Source: Burkholderiales bacterium (lineage in GTDB: Bacteria; Pseudomonadota; Gammaproteobacteria; Burkholderiales; Burkholderiaceae_C). Taken from it: a stretch of DNA of 64,000 nt. The DNA lies in the NCBI GenBank assembly GCA_028868995.1, contig JAGWTH010000006.1, forward strand, positions 1-64,000. Reading direction: 5' to 3'. The notes below the pieces were generated by a model. It was not told the origin of the DNA and did not search any database. It was given only the letters and a program-made list of their open reading frames with translations. Shown piece by piece: positions 52,392 to 63,992 of the stretch. The translations under genes and the position numbers were made by a program. Numbering within the stretch: the first letter of the stretch is position 1; each line of letters opens with the position of its first letter.

Positions 52392-53141
52392 ATGCCCATC
52401 TTCGGTGCCGGGCTGCATTTCCTGCTGGCGATCCTGTGCGCGGTGCACGTGGTGCGCACGGGCCGGCCGCTGTACTGGCTGCTGATCCTGTTCCTGTTCC
52501 CGGTCCTGGGCAGCGTGGTCTATTTCGTCGCGGTCTGGCTGCCCACCACGCGCCTGCAGCGGCACGCCAGGAAGGCCGTGTCGGCCGCGGGCCGGGCGAT
52601 CGACCCGCAGCGCGAGGTGCGCGCCGCCCGCGAGGCCCTGGCCGAGATGCCGACCGCGCAGAACCAGCTGCGGCTGGCGACCGCGCTGTTCGAGGCGGGC
52701 GACGCGGCCGCCGCGGCGCAGGCCTACGAAGCCTGCCTGCAGGGCCCGTTCGCGAAGGACCACGAGATCCGCTTCGGCGCCGCCCGCGCCTATGTGGAGT
52801 GCGGGCGCGATGCCGACGCGCTGCGCCACCTCGAGGACCTGCGCCGCGAGCGGCCCGAGTTCCGTGCCGACCAGGTGAGCGTGCTGCGGGCGCGCGCCCT
52901 GGCCGGCCTCGGACGCACGCAGGAGGCGGGGGCGGAATTCGCGGCGGCCGAGCGGCGCTTCGGCACCTACGAAGCCAAGGCGGAATACGCGATCTGGGCC
53001 TATGCCACCGGCGACCGCGCCACCAGCGCCCGCCTGCAGGAAGAACTGGACCGGATCGAGCCCGGCTGGAAGGCGCTGGCGCGCGAGCTGAATGCGCCGG
53101 TGCAGCGCCGGCTGCGCGCCGCGCGCGAGCGCGCGGCCTGA
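52392..53141 (+). CDS. Membrane-anchored TPR-like protein
   Basis: The 249-residue protein has two N-terminal hydrophobic segments (FGAGLHFLLAILCAVHVV and YWLLILFLFPVLGSVVYFVAVWL). About 200 residues of helical repeats follow (NQLRLATALFEAGDAAAAAQAYEACLQG, core LATALFEAGDAAAAAQAY; and ALAGLGRTQEAGAEFAAAERRFG), a TPR-like pattern. The ATG at 52392 follows AAGGAGTCGCGG. The architecture resembles phospholipase-D-nuclease-N-like (PLDc_N) anchor plus TPR proteins in Burkholderiales. A scaffold or regulatory role is inferred. The gene is convergent with the carboxylase gene at 7 bases. Confidence 0.78.
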   Translation: MPIFGAGLHFLLAILCAVHVVRTGRPLYWLLILFLFPVLGSVVYFVAVWLPTTRLQRHARKAVSAAGRAIDPQREVRAAREALAEMPTAQNQLRLATALFEAGDAAAAAQAYEACLQGPFAKDHEIRFGAARAYVECGRDADALRHLEDLRRERPEFRADQVSVLRARALAGLGRTQEAGAEFAAAERRFGTYEAKAEYAIWAYATGDRATSARLQEELDRIEPGWKALARELNAPVQRRLRAARERAA

Positions 53142-53148
53142 GCCGGCC

Positions 53149-54972
53149 TCACCAGGCGTCGATCGCCGGCACCGGCGCACCCTCGGCGATGCGCGCCGAG
53201 GCCAGTCCCCGCAGCAGCCAGGCGCGCGTCTCGGCCGGGTCGATCACCGCATCGATCTCCAGCGTCGCCGCCATGTTCATGGCTTGCCCGGCGTCGTACT
53301 GCTTCGCCACCAGCCGCTGGAACAGCGCCTCGCGCTCGGGCCCTTCGGGAACGGCCTCCAGTTCCTTGCGGTAGCCCAGGCGCACCGCTCCCTCCAGTCC
53401 CATGCCGCCGAACTCGCCGCTCGGCCAGGCGACGGTGGACTCGGGCGCATGGAAGCCGCCGGCGACCATCGCCATCGCGCCCAGGCCATAGCCCTTGCGC
53501 AGCACCACGCCGAACAGCGGCACGCGCAGGTGCGCGGCGGCGACGAACATGCGGCTCACGTGCCGCACCTGCGCGCGCTCCTCGATCGCCGGGCCCACCA
53601 TGAAACCGGGCGTGTCCACCAGGCTCACCACGGGCAGGCCATGGGCGTTGCACAGCTGCAGGAAGCGGGCGGCCTTGTCGGCGGCGTCGGCGTCGATGGC
53701 GCCGCCCAGGTGCTGGGGGTTGTTGGCCATCAGGCCCACGGCGCGCCCGCCGATGCGGCCCAGCGCCGTGTGGATGCCGATGCCGAAGCCGGTGCGCAGC
53801 TCCAGCAGCGAGCCGGCATCGACCAGGCCGTGCAGGGCGGCGCGGCTGTCGTACACGCGCAGCCGGTTCTCCGGCACCACCCCGCGCAGGGCCTGCGTGT
53901 CCGGGGCCTCGAATTCCGCGATGCTGCCCTGGAAGAACGACAGGTAGCGCTTCGCCACCGCGACCGCCTCGGCCTCGCCGGGCACCAGCACGTCGATCAC
54001 CCCGTTGGCGTGCTGCACCGGGGCCGGCCCGATCTCCTCGGGACGGAACACGCCCAGTCCGCCGCCTTCCACCATCGCCGGGCCGCCCATGCCGATGTTG
54101 CTGTGGGCGGTGGCGATGATCACGTCGCAGCATCCCAGCAGGGCGGCGTTGCCGGCGAAGCAGCGCCCGGCCGCGATGCCCACCACCGGCACCTGGCCGT
54201 TCAGGCGCGCGAAGCCGGCGAAGGTTGGCACGTGCAGGCCGGCCACGATGGGCAGGTCGGTGTCGCCCGGGCGGCCGCCGCCGCCCTCGGCGAACAGCAC
54301 CACCGGCAGGCGATGCTTCAGCGCGAGGCCGAGGATCCGGTCGGTCTTCTGGTGGTTGCGGAATCCCTGGGTGCCCGCCAGCACGGTGGCGTCGTAGGCC
54401 AGCACGGCAGCCTGCGATCGCTCGGGCGGGAACAGGGCGCCGTTGATGCGGCCGATGCCGGTGACCATGCCGTCGGCGGGCGTGTTGCGCTGCAGGTCCT
54501 CCTCGCTGCGCCGGCTGCGTTGCGCCGCCACCGCCAGCGCGCCGTATTCGCTGAAGGAGCCGGCATCGCACAGGTCGGCGATGTTCTCGCGGGCGGTGCG
54601 CAGGCCCAGGGCATGGCGCTTCGCGACCGCGTCCGGGCGAGCGGCGTCGAGGGTGAGGGCGTGGCGGTCGAGGACGCGCTGGAGGTCGGGGCGGATGCGG
54701 GGGGCCTCGGCAGGCGGCGCGGCAGGAGCCGCCGCGGGCGCAACGGCCGCCTCCCCGGCCGCCTCCAGCGCCAGCAGCACGTCCCCCTCCCGCACCGTCT
54801 CCCCCTCGCCGAACTGCCGCTCCCGCACGCGCCCGCTGCCGGGGCTGCGGATCTCGTGCTCCATCTTCATGGCTTCGAGGATCACCACGACATCGCCCGC
54901 GCGCACCGGGTCGCCGGGAGCGACCAGCCACTGGACGACCTGGGCCTGCAGGGGGGAGCGCAGTTCGGTCAT
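53149..54972 (-). CDS. Biotinyl-domain/carboxyltransferase fusion of an acyl-CoA carboxylase
   Basis: The 607-residue protein starts with a biotin carrier domain (residues 1-75), with the biotinylation motif EAMKMEHE at Lys36. An Ala/Pro-rich linker joins it to a carboxyltransferase domain of the acetyl/propionyl-CoA carboxylase beta type (from about residue 100 to 600). CT landmarks are FAEGGGGRPGDTD, IGMGGPAMVEGGGLGVF, LVDTPGFMVGPAIEE and KGYGLGAMAMVAGG. Normally the biotin domain is fused to biotin carboxylase, not at the N-terminus of CT. No biotin carboxylase gene is near. The substrate is not assigned. The ATG at 54972 gives MTELRSPLQ. Confidence 0.9.
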   Translation of the reverse strand: MTELRSPLQAQVVQWLVAPGDPVRAGDVVVILEAMKMEHEIRSPGSGRVRERQFGEGETVREGDVLLALEAAGEAAVAPAAAPAAPPAEAPRIRPDLQRVLDRHALTLDAARPDAVAKRHALGLRTARENIADLCDAGSFSEYGALAVAAQRSRRSEEDLQRNTPADGMVTGIGRINGALFPPERSQAAVLAYDATVLAGTQGFRNHQKTDRILGLALKHRLPVVLFAEGGGGRPGDTDLPIVAGLHVPTFAGFARLNGQVPVVGIAAGRCFAGNAALLGCCDVIIATAHSNIGMGGPAMVEGGGLGVFRPEEIGPAPVQHANGVIDVLVPGEAEAVAVAKRYLSFFQGSIAEFEAPDTQALRGVVPENRLRVYDSRAALHGLVDAGSLLELRTGFGIGIHTALGRIGGRAVGLMANNPQHLGGAIDADAADKAARFLQLCNAHGLPVVSLVDTPGFMVGPAIEERAQVRHVSRMFVAAAHLRVPLFGVVLRKGYGLGAMAMVAGGFHAPESTVAWPSGEFGGMGLEGAVRLGYRKELEAVPEGPEREALFQRLVAKQYDAGQAMNMAATLEIDAVIDPAETRAWLLRGLASARIAEGAPVPAIDAW

Positions 54973-55048
54973 GGCCGCGATTGTGCGGCGGGCCGGCGGC
55001 GGCGGCGGGTCAAGCGGGCGACACGGCCGGCCGGAGCAGAATGGGCGC

Positions 55049-56056
55049 ATGGATGCCCTCGTTCCCCTGGTCGAAACCCTGCGCGGCGGCACGCGCGAAT
55101 GCCTGTACTTCGGCGCGCTGGCGGTCGTGGACACGCAAGGCCGCGTGCACGCGCACGCTGGCGACCCGCACTGGCCGACCTTCACCCGCTCCACGCTCAA
55201 GCCGCTGCAGGCCCTGCCCTTCGTGGAGGGCGGCGGCGTGCGGCACTTCGGGCTCACCCGCTCCAACCTGGCCCTGCTGTGCGCGAGCCACAGCGGCGAG
55301 CCCATGCACGTGCAGCAGGTCGAGCAGATCCTGGGCAAGGCGGGCGTCAGCTGGCGCCGCCTGCAGTGCGGCTGCCACGTGCCCTACTTCGCCGAGCTGG
55401 GCGCTTGGCCGCCGCCGGCGCCGGGCAGCTACGACGAGCGCCACCACAACTGCAGCGGCAAGCACAGCGGCTTCCTTGCCTACTGCGTGCAGCACGGGCT
55501 GCCCCTGGAGAGCTACCTCGATCCCGCGCACCCGCTGCAGCAGGCGGTGCGCCAGGCGGTGGCCGAGGCCGTGGGCCTGCCCGAACAGCAGCTGGCCCTG
55601 GGTATCGACGGCTGTTCGGCGCCCAACTACGCGATGCCGCTGGCGAACCTCGCGCGGGGCTATGCCCGCCTGGCCAGCGGCGGGCGCGACGTACGCTTTG
55701 GCGAAAGTTTCGCCCAGCTGGCCGACGCGATGACCGCGCATCCGGAACTGGTCTCCGGCACCGGCCGCAACGACCAGGACTTCATGCGCGCCGGCCGCGG
55801 CGACTGGGTCACCAAGGTCGGTGCCGAGGGTGTGCAGGTCGTCGCCAGCCGCAGCCGCGGCCAGGCGCTGGCGCTGAAGATCTCCGACGGCAGCAAGCCG
55901 GCGCTGTTCGCCGCGACGGTGGCGGCGCTGGACCAGCTCGGCTGGCTCGACGACGCCCAGCGCGAAGCCCTGCGTCCCTGGCGGCAGGCGGTGATCACCA
56001 GCATCCAGGGGGCCCCGGTGGGGGAGCGCCGGGCCGTGTTCCGCCTGGCCGCCTGA
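55049..56056 (+). CDS. L-asparaginase II-family protein
   Basis: The 335-residue protein belongs to the L-asparaginase II (thermolabile, COG4448-like) family, distinct from AnsA/AnsB. It shows GALAVVDTQGRV, FTRSTLKPLQALPF, HHNCSGKHSGFLAYC and GIDGCSAPNYAMPLANLARGYARLA (core DGCSAPNYAMPL), which form the serine-type active-site region. No signal peptide is visible, so it is cytoplasmic. It diverges from the carboxylase gene at 76 bases and precedes the arginase gene by 28 bases. Together they could feed Asn- and Arg-derived nitrogen. Confidence 0.9.
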   Translation: MDALVPLVETLRGGTRECLYFGALAVVDTQGRVHAHAGDPHWPTFTRSTLKPLQALPFVEGGGVRHFGLTRSNLALLCASHSGEPMHVQQVEQILGKAGVSWRRLQCGCHVPYFAELGAWPPPAPGSYDERHHNCSGKHSGFLAYCVQHGLPLESYLDPAHPLQQAVRQAVAEAVGLPEQQLALGIDGCSAPNYAMPLANLARGYARLASGGRDVRFGESFAQLADAMTAHPELVSGTGRNDQDFMRAGRGDWVTKVGAEGVQVVASRSRGQALALKISDGSKPALFAATVAALDQLGWLDDAQREALRPWRQAVITSIQGAPVGERRAVFRLAA

Positions 56057-56084
56057 GCCCCCGCCGCCGCCGGCTTGCGCCAAA

Positions 56085-57005
56085 ATGGACGCAGCGATGG
56101 CCACGATCAGCCTCATCGGTGCCCCCACGGACGTCGGCGCCAGCGTGCGCGGCGCCGGCATGGGGCCGGACGCGCTGCGCGTGGCCGGCCTCGCCGAGGC
56201 GCTGCGCGCGCAGGGCTTCGCGGTGATCGACCGCGGCAACCTGGCGGGCCCGCCCAATCCCTGGCTGCCGCCGGTCGAGGGCGTGCGCCACCTTTCCGAG
56301 GTGGTGGCCTGGAACCGCGCGGTGTTCGAGGCGGTGTCGACCTCGCTGGCCCTGGGCCAGGTGCCGCTGCTGATGGGCGGCGACCACAGCCTGGCCATCG
56401 GCTCCATCAGCGCGGTGGCGCGCCAGTGCCGCCAGGAGCGCAAGAGCCTGCGCGTGATCTGGCTGGACGCCCACGCCGACTTCAACACCGGGGCCAGCAG
56501 CCCCAGCGGCAACCTGCACGGCATGCCGGTGGCCTGCCTGCTGGGCCAGGGCCCGGCGGAGCTGGTCGGCTGGAGCGGCGAGCCGGCCGCGCTCGCCGCC
56601 GGCGCCATCGACTTCATCGGCATCCGCAGCGTGGATGCCGAGGAGCGCCAGGCCATCCGGGAGGTCGGCCTGCAGGTGTTCGACATGCGCCACATCGACG
56701 AGCACGGCATGCGCAACACCCTGACGGAGGTGCTGCAGGACGTGGACGAGGACACCCACATCCACGTGAGCTTCGACCTCGACTGCCTCGACCCCCAGGA
56801 CGCGCCGGGCGTGGGCACCGGCGTGCGCGGCGGTCCCACCTACCGCGAGATGCAGCTGTGCATGGAGATGATCGCCGACACCGGCCGGCTGGCCTCCGTG
56901 GACGTGGTGGAGATCAATCCGGCCCTCGACGTGCGCAACCGCACGGCGGAACTGGCGGTGGAATTCATCCGCAGCCTGTTCGGCGCCTCGACCCTTGCGC
57001 GGTAA
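56085..57005 (+). CDS. rocF: Arginase (ureohydrolase family)
   Basis: Arginase splits arginine into ornithine and urea using a di-manganese centre. The 306-residue protein has the metal-binding motifs GGDHS (His101), DAHADFNT and SFDLDCLDP, and the arginase-type GVGTGVRGG loop and EINPALD. The motif order and length fit arginase better than agmatinase. The start is ATG 56085 or 56097. It is 28 bases after the asparaginase gene and 56 bases before the hybrid kinase. Urea fate is not seen here. Confidence 0.92.
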   Translation: MDAAMATISLIGAPTDVGASVRGAGMGPDALRVAGLAEALRAQGFAVIDRGNLAGPPNPWLPPVEGVRHLSEVVAWNRAVFEAVSTSLALGQVPLLMGGDHSLAIGSISAVARQCRQERKSLRVIWLDAHADFNTGASSPSGNLHGMPVACLLGQGPAELVGWSGEPAALAAGAIDFIGIRSVDAEERQAIREVGLQVFDMRHIDEHGMRNTLTEVLQDVDEDTHIHVSFDLDCLDPQDAPGVGTGVRGGPTYREMQLCMEMIADTGRLASVDVVEINPALDVRNRTAELAVEFIRSLFGASTLAR

Positions 57006-57061
57006 GGCTGCCCCAAGAAAACCGCTGCCCCGGGCGCCGAAGTCACGGTAGAGTGGCGCCC

Positions 57062-60214
<3,153 letters not shown>

Positions 60215-60222
60215 ATCCAGGC

Positions 60223-60864
60223 CTACGCCGGCGGCTCGCCTTGCAGCAGGCCGCGCTGCGCGAGCGCCGCGCGCACGTCCCCGGGCGCCCGCACCAGCAC
60301 CGCCTGCAGGCCCAGGGCGCGCGCCGCCTCGACGTTGGCCGGCAGGTCGTCGAACAGCAGCGCCTCGTGCGCCGGCACCTCGATGGCGTCCAGCACGTGG
60401 GTGAAGGCCTCGGGCTGCGGCTTGCGGTGGCCGATGCGGTGCGAGGCGAACACCTGCCGGAACCGCGGCAGGAAGCCGGGGAAAGCGCGGCCGATCTGCG
60501 CCAGGTGCGACGGGTTGGTGTTGCTGATCGCGTAGCAGGGCACCTGCCCGCGGACCGCTTCCAGCAGCTGCACGGTCTCGCCGATCTCGCCGACCAGGAT
60601 GGCGTCGAAGCCGGCGCGCACCTGCGCGAGCTCGCAGTCCAGGGCGAGGCGATCGCGCAGGTGCGCGAAGTAGGCATCGTCGTCCAGGTGCCCGGTCTCG
60701 TGCCGGCGGAAGGGCTCGTCGAAGGCGAAGCGCTCGCGCAGCTGCGGCGGCGCCAGGCGCGAGTGCCGCTGCCAGGCGGCCAGGGCGCGCCCGAAGTCGA
60801 TCTCCAGCAGCACGCCGCCCAGGTCGAACAGCACGGCGCGCGCCGGCCCGGTAACGGCGCTCAT
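60223..60864 (-). CDS. HAD-family hydrolase (YihX-like)
   Basis: The 213-residue protein is a HAD superfamily phosphatase. Motif I is RAVLFDLGGVLLEIDFGRALAAW, a pattern close to YihX-type sugar-phosphate phosphatases (nucleophile Asp in FDLG); motif II is YAISNTNPSH, motif III SHRIGHRKPQPEAF and motif IV LLFDDLPANVEAARALG. The ATG at 60864 overlaps the upstream enoyl-CoA hydratase stop by 4 bases. The substrate is unknown; glucose-1-phosphate or another sugar phosphate is possible. Confidence 0.88.
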   Translation of the reverse strand: MSAVTGPARAVLFDLGGVLLEIDFGRALAAWQRHSRLAPPQLRERFAFDEPFRRHETGHLDDDAYFAHLRDRLALDCELAQVRAGFDAILVGEIGETVQLLEAVRGQVPCYAISNTNPSHLAQIGRAFPGFLPRFRQVFASHRIGHRKPQPEAFTHVLDAIEVPAHEALLFDDLPANVEAARALGLQAVLVRAPGDVRAALAQRGLLQGEPPA

Positions 60865-61682
60865 TTCCCCTCGAACCGCGGCTTGCGCTTTTCCATGAAG
60901 GCGCGCCGGCCCTCGGCGTAGTCCTCGCTCTCGAAGCACTCGAGGATCAGACGCCGGCACAGTTCGGTGTCCGCGGGGGCGTCCTCGCGCAGCAGCTCCT
61001 CCATGATCCGCTTGCCCGCGCGGATCGTGAGCGGCGCGTTGGCGGCGAGGGTCGCGGTGGTTTCGGCCAGCAGCGCGGGCAGGTCGGCGACGGCGCAGAC
61101 CCGCGTGACCAGGCCGACCTGCTTCGCCTCGGCCGCGTCGATCCGGCGCGCCGTGAAGAACAGGTCCTTGGCCACGCCCACGCCGACCAGGTGAACCAGG
61201 TTGCGCAGCGCGGAGAGCCGGTAGCCCAGTCCCAGGCGGGCGGCGGGGATGGAGAACACCGCGTCGTCGGCGGCCAGCCGCAGGTCGCAGCTGATCGCCA
61301 CGTTGACGCCGCCGCCGATGCACCAGCCGCGGATGCAGGCCACGGTCGGCTTCGCGCAGCGGTAGATCGCCCCCAGCGCCTCTTCCGCCATCGCCTCGTA
61401 CCGGCGCACCGCCTCGCGTGCGGCGCGCAGGTCCTCGAACTGCGAGATATCGGCGCCGGACACGAAGGCCTGGTCGCCGGCGCCGGAGAACACCACCACG
61501 CGGATGTCCGCATCGCGCTCGGCCTGGGCCAGCAGCGGCGGCAGCGCCTGCCACATGTCCGCCGACAGGGCGTTGTGGCGCGCGGGGTTGTTGAACCGGA
61601 TGTGCAGCGCGGCCCCCTCGGTCCACACCTGCACGCGCTCGGAGGGCGAGCGGTAGCTCGCCGGCGGGGTCGGGTCGGTCAT
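60861..61682 (-). CDS. Enoyl-CoA hydratase/isomerase
   Basis: The 273-residue protein has the crotonase fold. The oxyanion-hole segments are FVSGADISQFEDL and CIRGWCIGGGVNVAISCDLRLAADDA (core WCIGGGVNVAISCDL), and the C-terminal trimerisation helix ends EGRRAFMEKRKPRF. The usual catalytic Glu region reads ARLGLGYRLSALRNLV, so the exact reaction (hydration, isomerisation or other) is uncertain. Its stop overlaps the HAD gene start and its ATG lies 24 bases after the kinase-Usp stop on the same strand. Confidence 0.92.
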   Translation of the reverse strand: MTDPTPPASYRSPSERVQVWTEGAALHIRFNNPARHNALSADMWQALPPLLAQAERDADIRVVVFSGAGDQAFVSGADISQFEDLRAAREAVRRYEAMAEEALGAIYRCAKPTVACIRGWCIGGGVNVAISCDLRLAADDAVFSIPAARLGLGYRLSALRNLVHLVGVGVAKDLFFTARRIDAAEAKQVGLVTRVCAVADLPALLAETTATLAANAPLTIRAGKRIMEELLREDAPADTELCRRLILECFESEDYAEGRRAFMEKRKPRFEGK

Positions 61683-61706
61683 GGGCGAAGTATGGGGCCG
61701 CGGCGC

Positions 61707-63134
61707 TCAGGACGCGGGCGGCTCCAGCAGGGCCAGCGGCGGCGCGTCCTTGACCAGCAGCACGCTGCATGGCGCCTCGGCGGCGACCCGGGCCGGCACC
61801 GTGGGGATCCAGCGCTGCAGGGCCAGCCCGTGCGTGGCGGCGCCCAGCACCATCAGGCTCACCTGGTTGGCACGCGCGTAGGCGAGCAGGGCGTCCGCCA
61901 CGTCGTCGGCCTGCAGCACCTGGAAGCTCGCCTGGTGGCCGGCGAGGTCCAGGCCGGCGGCCCACTGGCGCAGCTGCTCGGCGTGCCGGCGGTGCAGGGC
62001 GGCCTCGTCCTGCTGCAGCCCGGCCTTCACCACCGTCACGCAGGCCAGGCGCGCGCCGGGGCGGATGCCCAGCGAGCGACCCACCGCCTGGCGCAGCCCG
62101 TACAGCGCGGCGTCCGTGGTGTCGTGGTGCGGCACGGCCACCATCACGATGGGCACCTCGCCGATGCGCTCGCGGGGCAGGGGGCTGGGCTGGTACTGCA
62201 TGCCGGCGGCGCGCAACCAGCGGCGCAGGTGCGTGGTCCAGGGCGTGGGCGTCGTGCGTTCGCCGCGCGGGCCGACCTTCACCTGTTCCGGGTGGCCGAG
62301 GTCGAAGGCCAGGTGCGCGGCGGAGGGCGGGCGCTGCGCCGCCTCCGGCTCCAGGCAGTGCAGGATGACCTCCTGCAGCCACGGCGGCAGCTCCGGGGCC
62401 AGCGCGCGCGGCGGCGGCGGGTCCATCCACAGGCGCTGGCGCAGGCCGCCTTGCGTGGCCGGCGCGCCGAACGGCAGCTCGCCGGTGGCCAGCTCGTACA
62501 GCATCACGCCGATGGCGAAGATGTCGCTGCGCGGGTCGCCGCGCACGCCCACCACCTGCTCCGGCGCCATCCAGGCCGGCGAGCCGATGGCCGGCCGCAG
62601 TTCGGCCGCCAGCAGGTCGGGGTAGTGGGCATGCCAGCTGAGGCCGAAGTCGATCAGCACGCAGTGCCCGTCCGGCCGCAGCAGCACGTTGGCGGGCTTG
62701 AGGTCCTCGTGCACCGCGTTCTGCTGGTGCAGGCTGTGCACGGCCAGCGCGATGGCGCGGCCCCAGCGGGCGATGTCCTGCGGCGCGGGCCGCCGGCGCG
62801 CCGCCGCGGCCTCGTCCAGGAGGTCCTGCAGCGTGCGGCCCTCCACGTACTCCATGACCAGGTAGGGCAGCCGCGCCATGTCGCCGGCAGCCACGAAGCG
62901 CGGCACGTGCGCGCCCTCCAACGCCTGCAGCACCTGCAGCTCCACCTCGAAGCCCACGAGGTTCTCGGCGCCCTCGCCGCCGCCCATGCGCGGCACCTTC
63001 ATCACCATGGGGAAGCCGGGGTCGGCGCGGCCGCCGTCGTATTCCACCCGGTACAGCTCCGCCATCGCCCCCGCGTGCACGCGCGCGACGACCCGGAAGC
63101 CGTCGACCACCGAGCCGTCCTCCAGGCGCGTCAC
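61707..63134 (-). CDS. Serine/threonine protein kinase fused to universal stress protein domain
   Basis: The 475-residue protein has an N-terminal Hanks-type kinase domain (about residues 10-285). ATP-binding Lys is in MVMKVPRMG, the catalytic loop is HEDLKPANVLL with HED in place of HRD (catalytic Asp kept), DFG is in LIDFGLSWH, and APE is in MAPEQVVG. The C-terminal part (about 320-475) is a universal stress (UspA-like) domain ending LGAATHGLALQRWIP...PCSVLLVKD, the ATP-binding Usp pattern. No membrane helix is seen. The GTG start at 63134 overlaps the phosphoesterase stop (GTGA). The domain combination suggests a stress-linked kinase. Confidence 0.93.
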   Translation of the reverse strand: MTRLEDGSVVDGFRVVARVHAGAMAELYRVEYDGGRADPGFPMVMKVPRMGGGEGAENLVGFEVELQVLQALEGAHVPRFVAAGDMARLPYLVMEYVEGRTLQDLLDEAAAARRRPAPQDIARWGRAIALAVHSLHQQNAVHEDLKPANVLLRPDGHCVLIDFGLSWHAHYPDLLAAELRPAIGSPAWMAPEQVVGVRGDPRSDIFAIGVMLYELATGELPFGAPATQGGLRQRLWMDPPPPRALAPELPPWLQEVILHCLEPEAAQRPPSAAHLAFDLGHPEQVKVGPRGERTTPTPWTTHLRRWLRAAGMQYQPSPLPRERIGEVPIVMVAVPHHDTTDAALYGLRQAVGRSLGIRPGARLACVTVVKAGLQQDEAALHRRHAEQLRQWAAGLDLAGHQASFQVLQADDVADALLAYARANQVSLMVLGAATHGLALQRWIPTVPARVAAEAPCSVLLVKDAPPLALLEPPAS

Positions 63135-63883
63135 CGGGCCCTCTCCAGTCGCAGCGCGAAGTCCTCGGGCAGGCCGCTGGCGCGGACCGCGGCCGCGGCG
63201 CCCGCATGGTCGTAGGCGACCCGGTGGAAGGCCAGGCGCGACCCGGCGGTGTCCAGCAGCGCGTACATGGCGCGCGGGTCGCCGTTGCGGGGCTGGCCCA
63301 CCGAGCCGACCACGGCCAGCCATTCGCGGTGCGCGGCCAGCGGCACCGCGATCCCCGGCGCGGGAGAAAAAGGCAGCACGCGGCCGTCGGCGCCGCGGTA
63401 ATAGAGCTGCTGCTCGTGGACGTGGCCGCAGAACACGCGGCGGGCGCCCCAGCCTTCCCGCGCGGCGTCGAGGCAGCGCTCGGCCAGCGGCGGCCGGTCC
63501 ACGTATTCCCACTGCTGCGGTTCGCGCGCGCTCGCGTGCACCAGCAGCGAGTCGGCCACCAGGGCGGTGAGCGGCAGGCCGGCGAGGAAGTCGCGGTGCG
63601 CCGGCGCCAGCTGCGCATGGGTCCACTGCGCCGACAGGTCCTCCGCGGTGCGGTGCTGCGCCGGCGGCTGGCGCGCCGCGTCGTCGTGGTTGCCGCGCAG
63701 GACGACCGCGCCCTCGGCGGCGAGCTGCATCACGCGCTCCAGCACGGCCACCGGCTCCGGGCCGTAGCCCACCAGGTCGCCCAGGAAGGCGAAGCGGTCC
63801 GCGCCCGCGGCGCGCGCGTGGTCCACGCAGGCCTCGAAGGCGCGCCAGTTGGCATGCAGGTCGGACAGCAGGGCCAGCTTCAT
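63131..63883 (-). CDS. Calcineurin-like metallophosphoesterase
   Basis: The 250-residue protein is a YfcE/MJ0936-like metallophosphoesterase. The metal-binding motifs are LLSDLHANW, FLGDLVGYGPEP, VLRGNHDDAA, LVHAS and VFCGHVHEQQ, so all five signature blocks are present. It is cytoplasmic with no signal. The stop overlaps the kinase-Usp start by 4 bases, so the phosphoesterase and kinase are translationally coupled. The substrate could be a phosphodiester or a phosphoprotein; the pairing favours phosphorelay control but this is inference. The ATG has no strong Shine-Dalgarno sequence. Confidence 0.92.
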   Translation of the reverse strand: MKLALLSDLHANWRAFEACVDHARAAGADRFAFLGDLVGYGPEPVAVLERVMQLAAEGAVVLRGNHDDAARQPPAQHRTAEDLSAQWTHAQLAPAHRDFLAGLPLTALVADSLLVHASAREPQQWEYVDRPPLAERCLDAAREGWGARRVFCGHVHEQQLYYRGADGRVLPFSPAPGIAVPLAAHREWLAVVGSVGQPRNGDPRAMYALLDTAGSRLAFHRVAYDHAGAAAAVRASGLPEDFALRLERAR

Positions 63884-63939
63884 GACGCGATCATGGCATG
63901 CACCCCCCCGGCGGCCGGGCCACGGGGCCCGCAGCCTCG

Positions 63940-63953
63940 TTGACGCACGTCAA
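63940..63953. promoter_or_regulatory. FNR/CRP-type palindrome TTGAC-N4-GTCAA
   Basis: TTGAC and GTCAA flank GCAC in a position between the leftward phosphoesterase-kinase operon and a possible rightward gene. It differs from the E. coli FNR consensus only at the innermost base of each arm. Its centre is 63 bases before the phosphoesterase ATG, compatible with activation at -41.5 if the leader is short. No convincing -10 is visible, so the assignment is tentative. Confidence 0.45.
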
Positions 63954-63992
63954 GCCGCCGCGCCCCGCGGGGGCGAGACTTCGGGAGCGCCG

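Noticed and set aside
53092-56226. A 1044-codon plus-strand open frame
   Set aside because: It runs antisense to the carboxylase gene and out of frame with the asparaginase gene. No domains are recognisable.
56075-57061. N-terminal extension of the hybrid kinase
   Set aside because: The open frame continues upstream through arginase in another frame with Arg/Pro-rich residues; arginase is certain, and the GAF domain starts after 57062.
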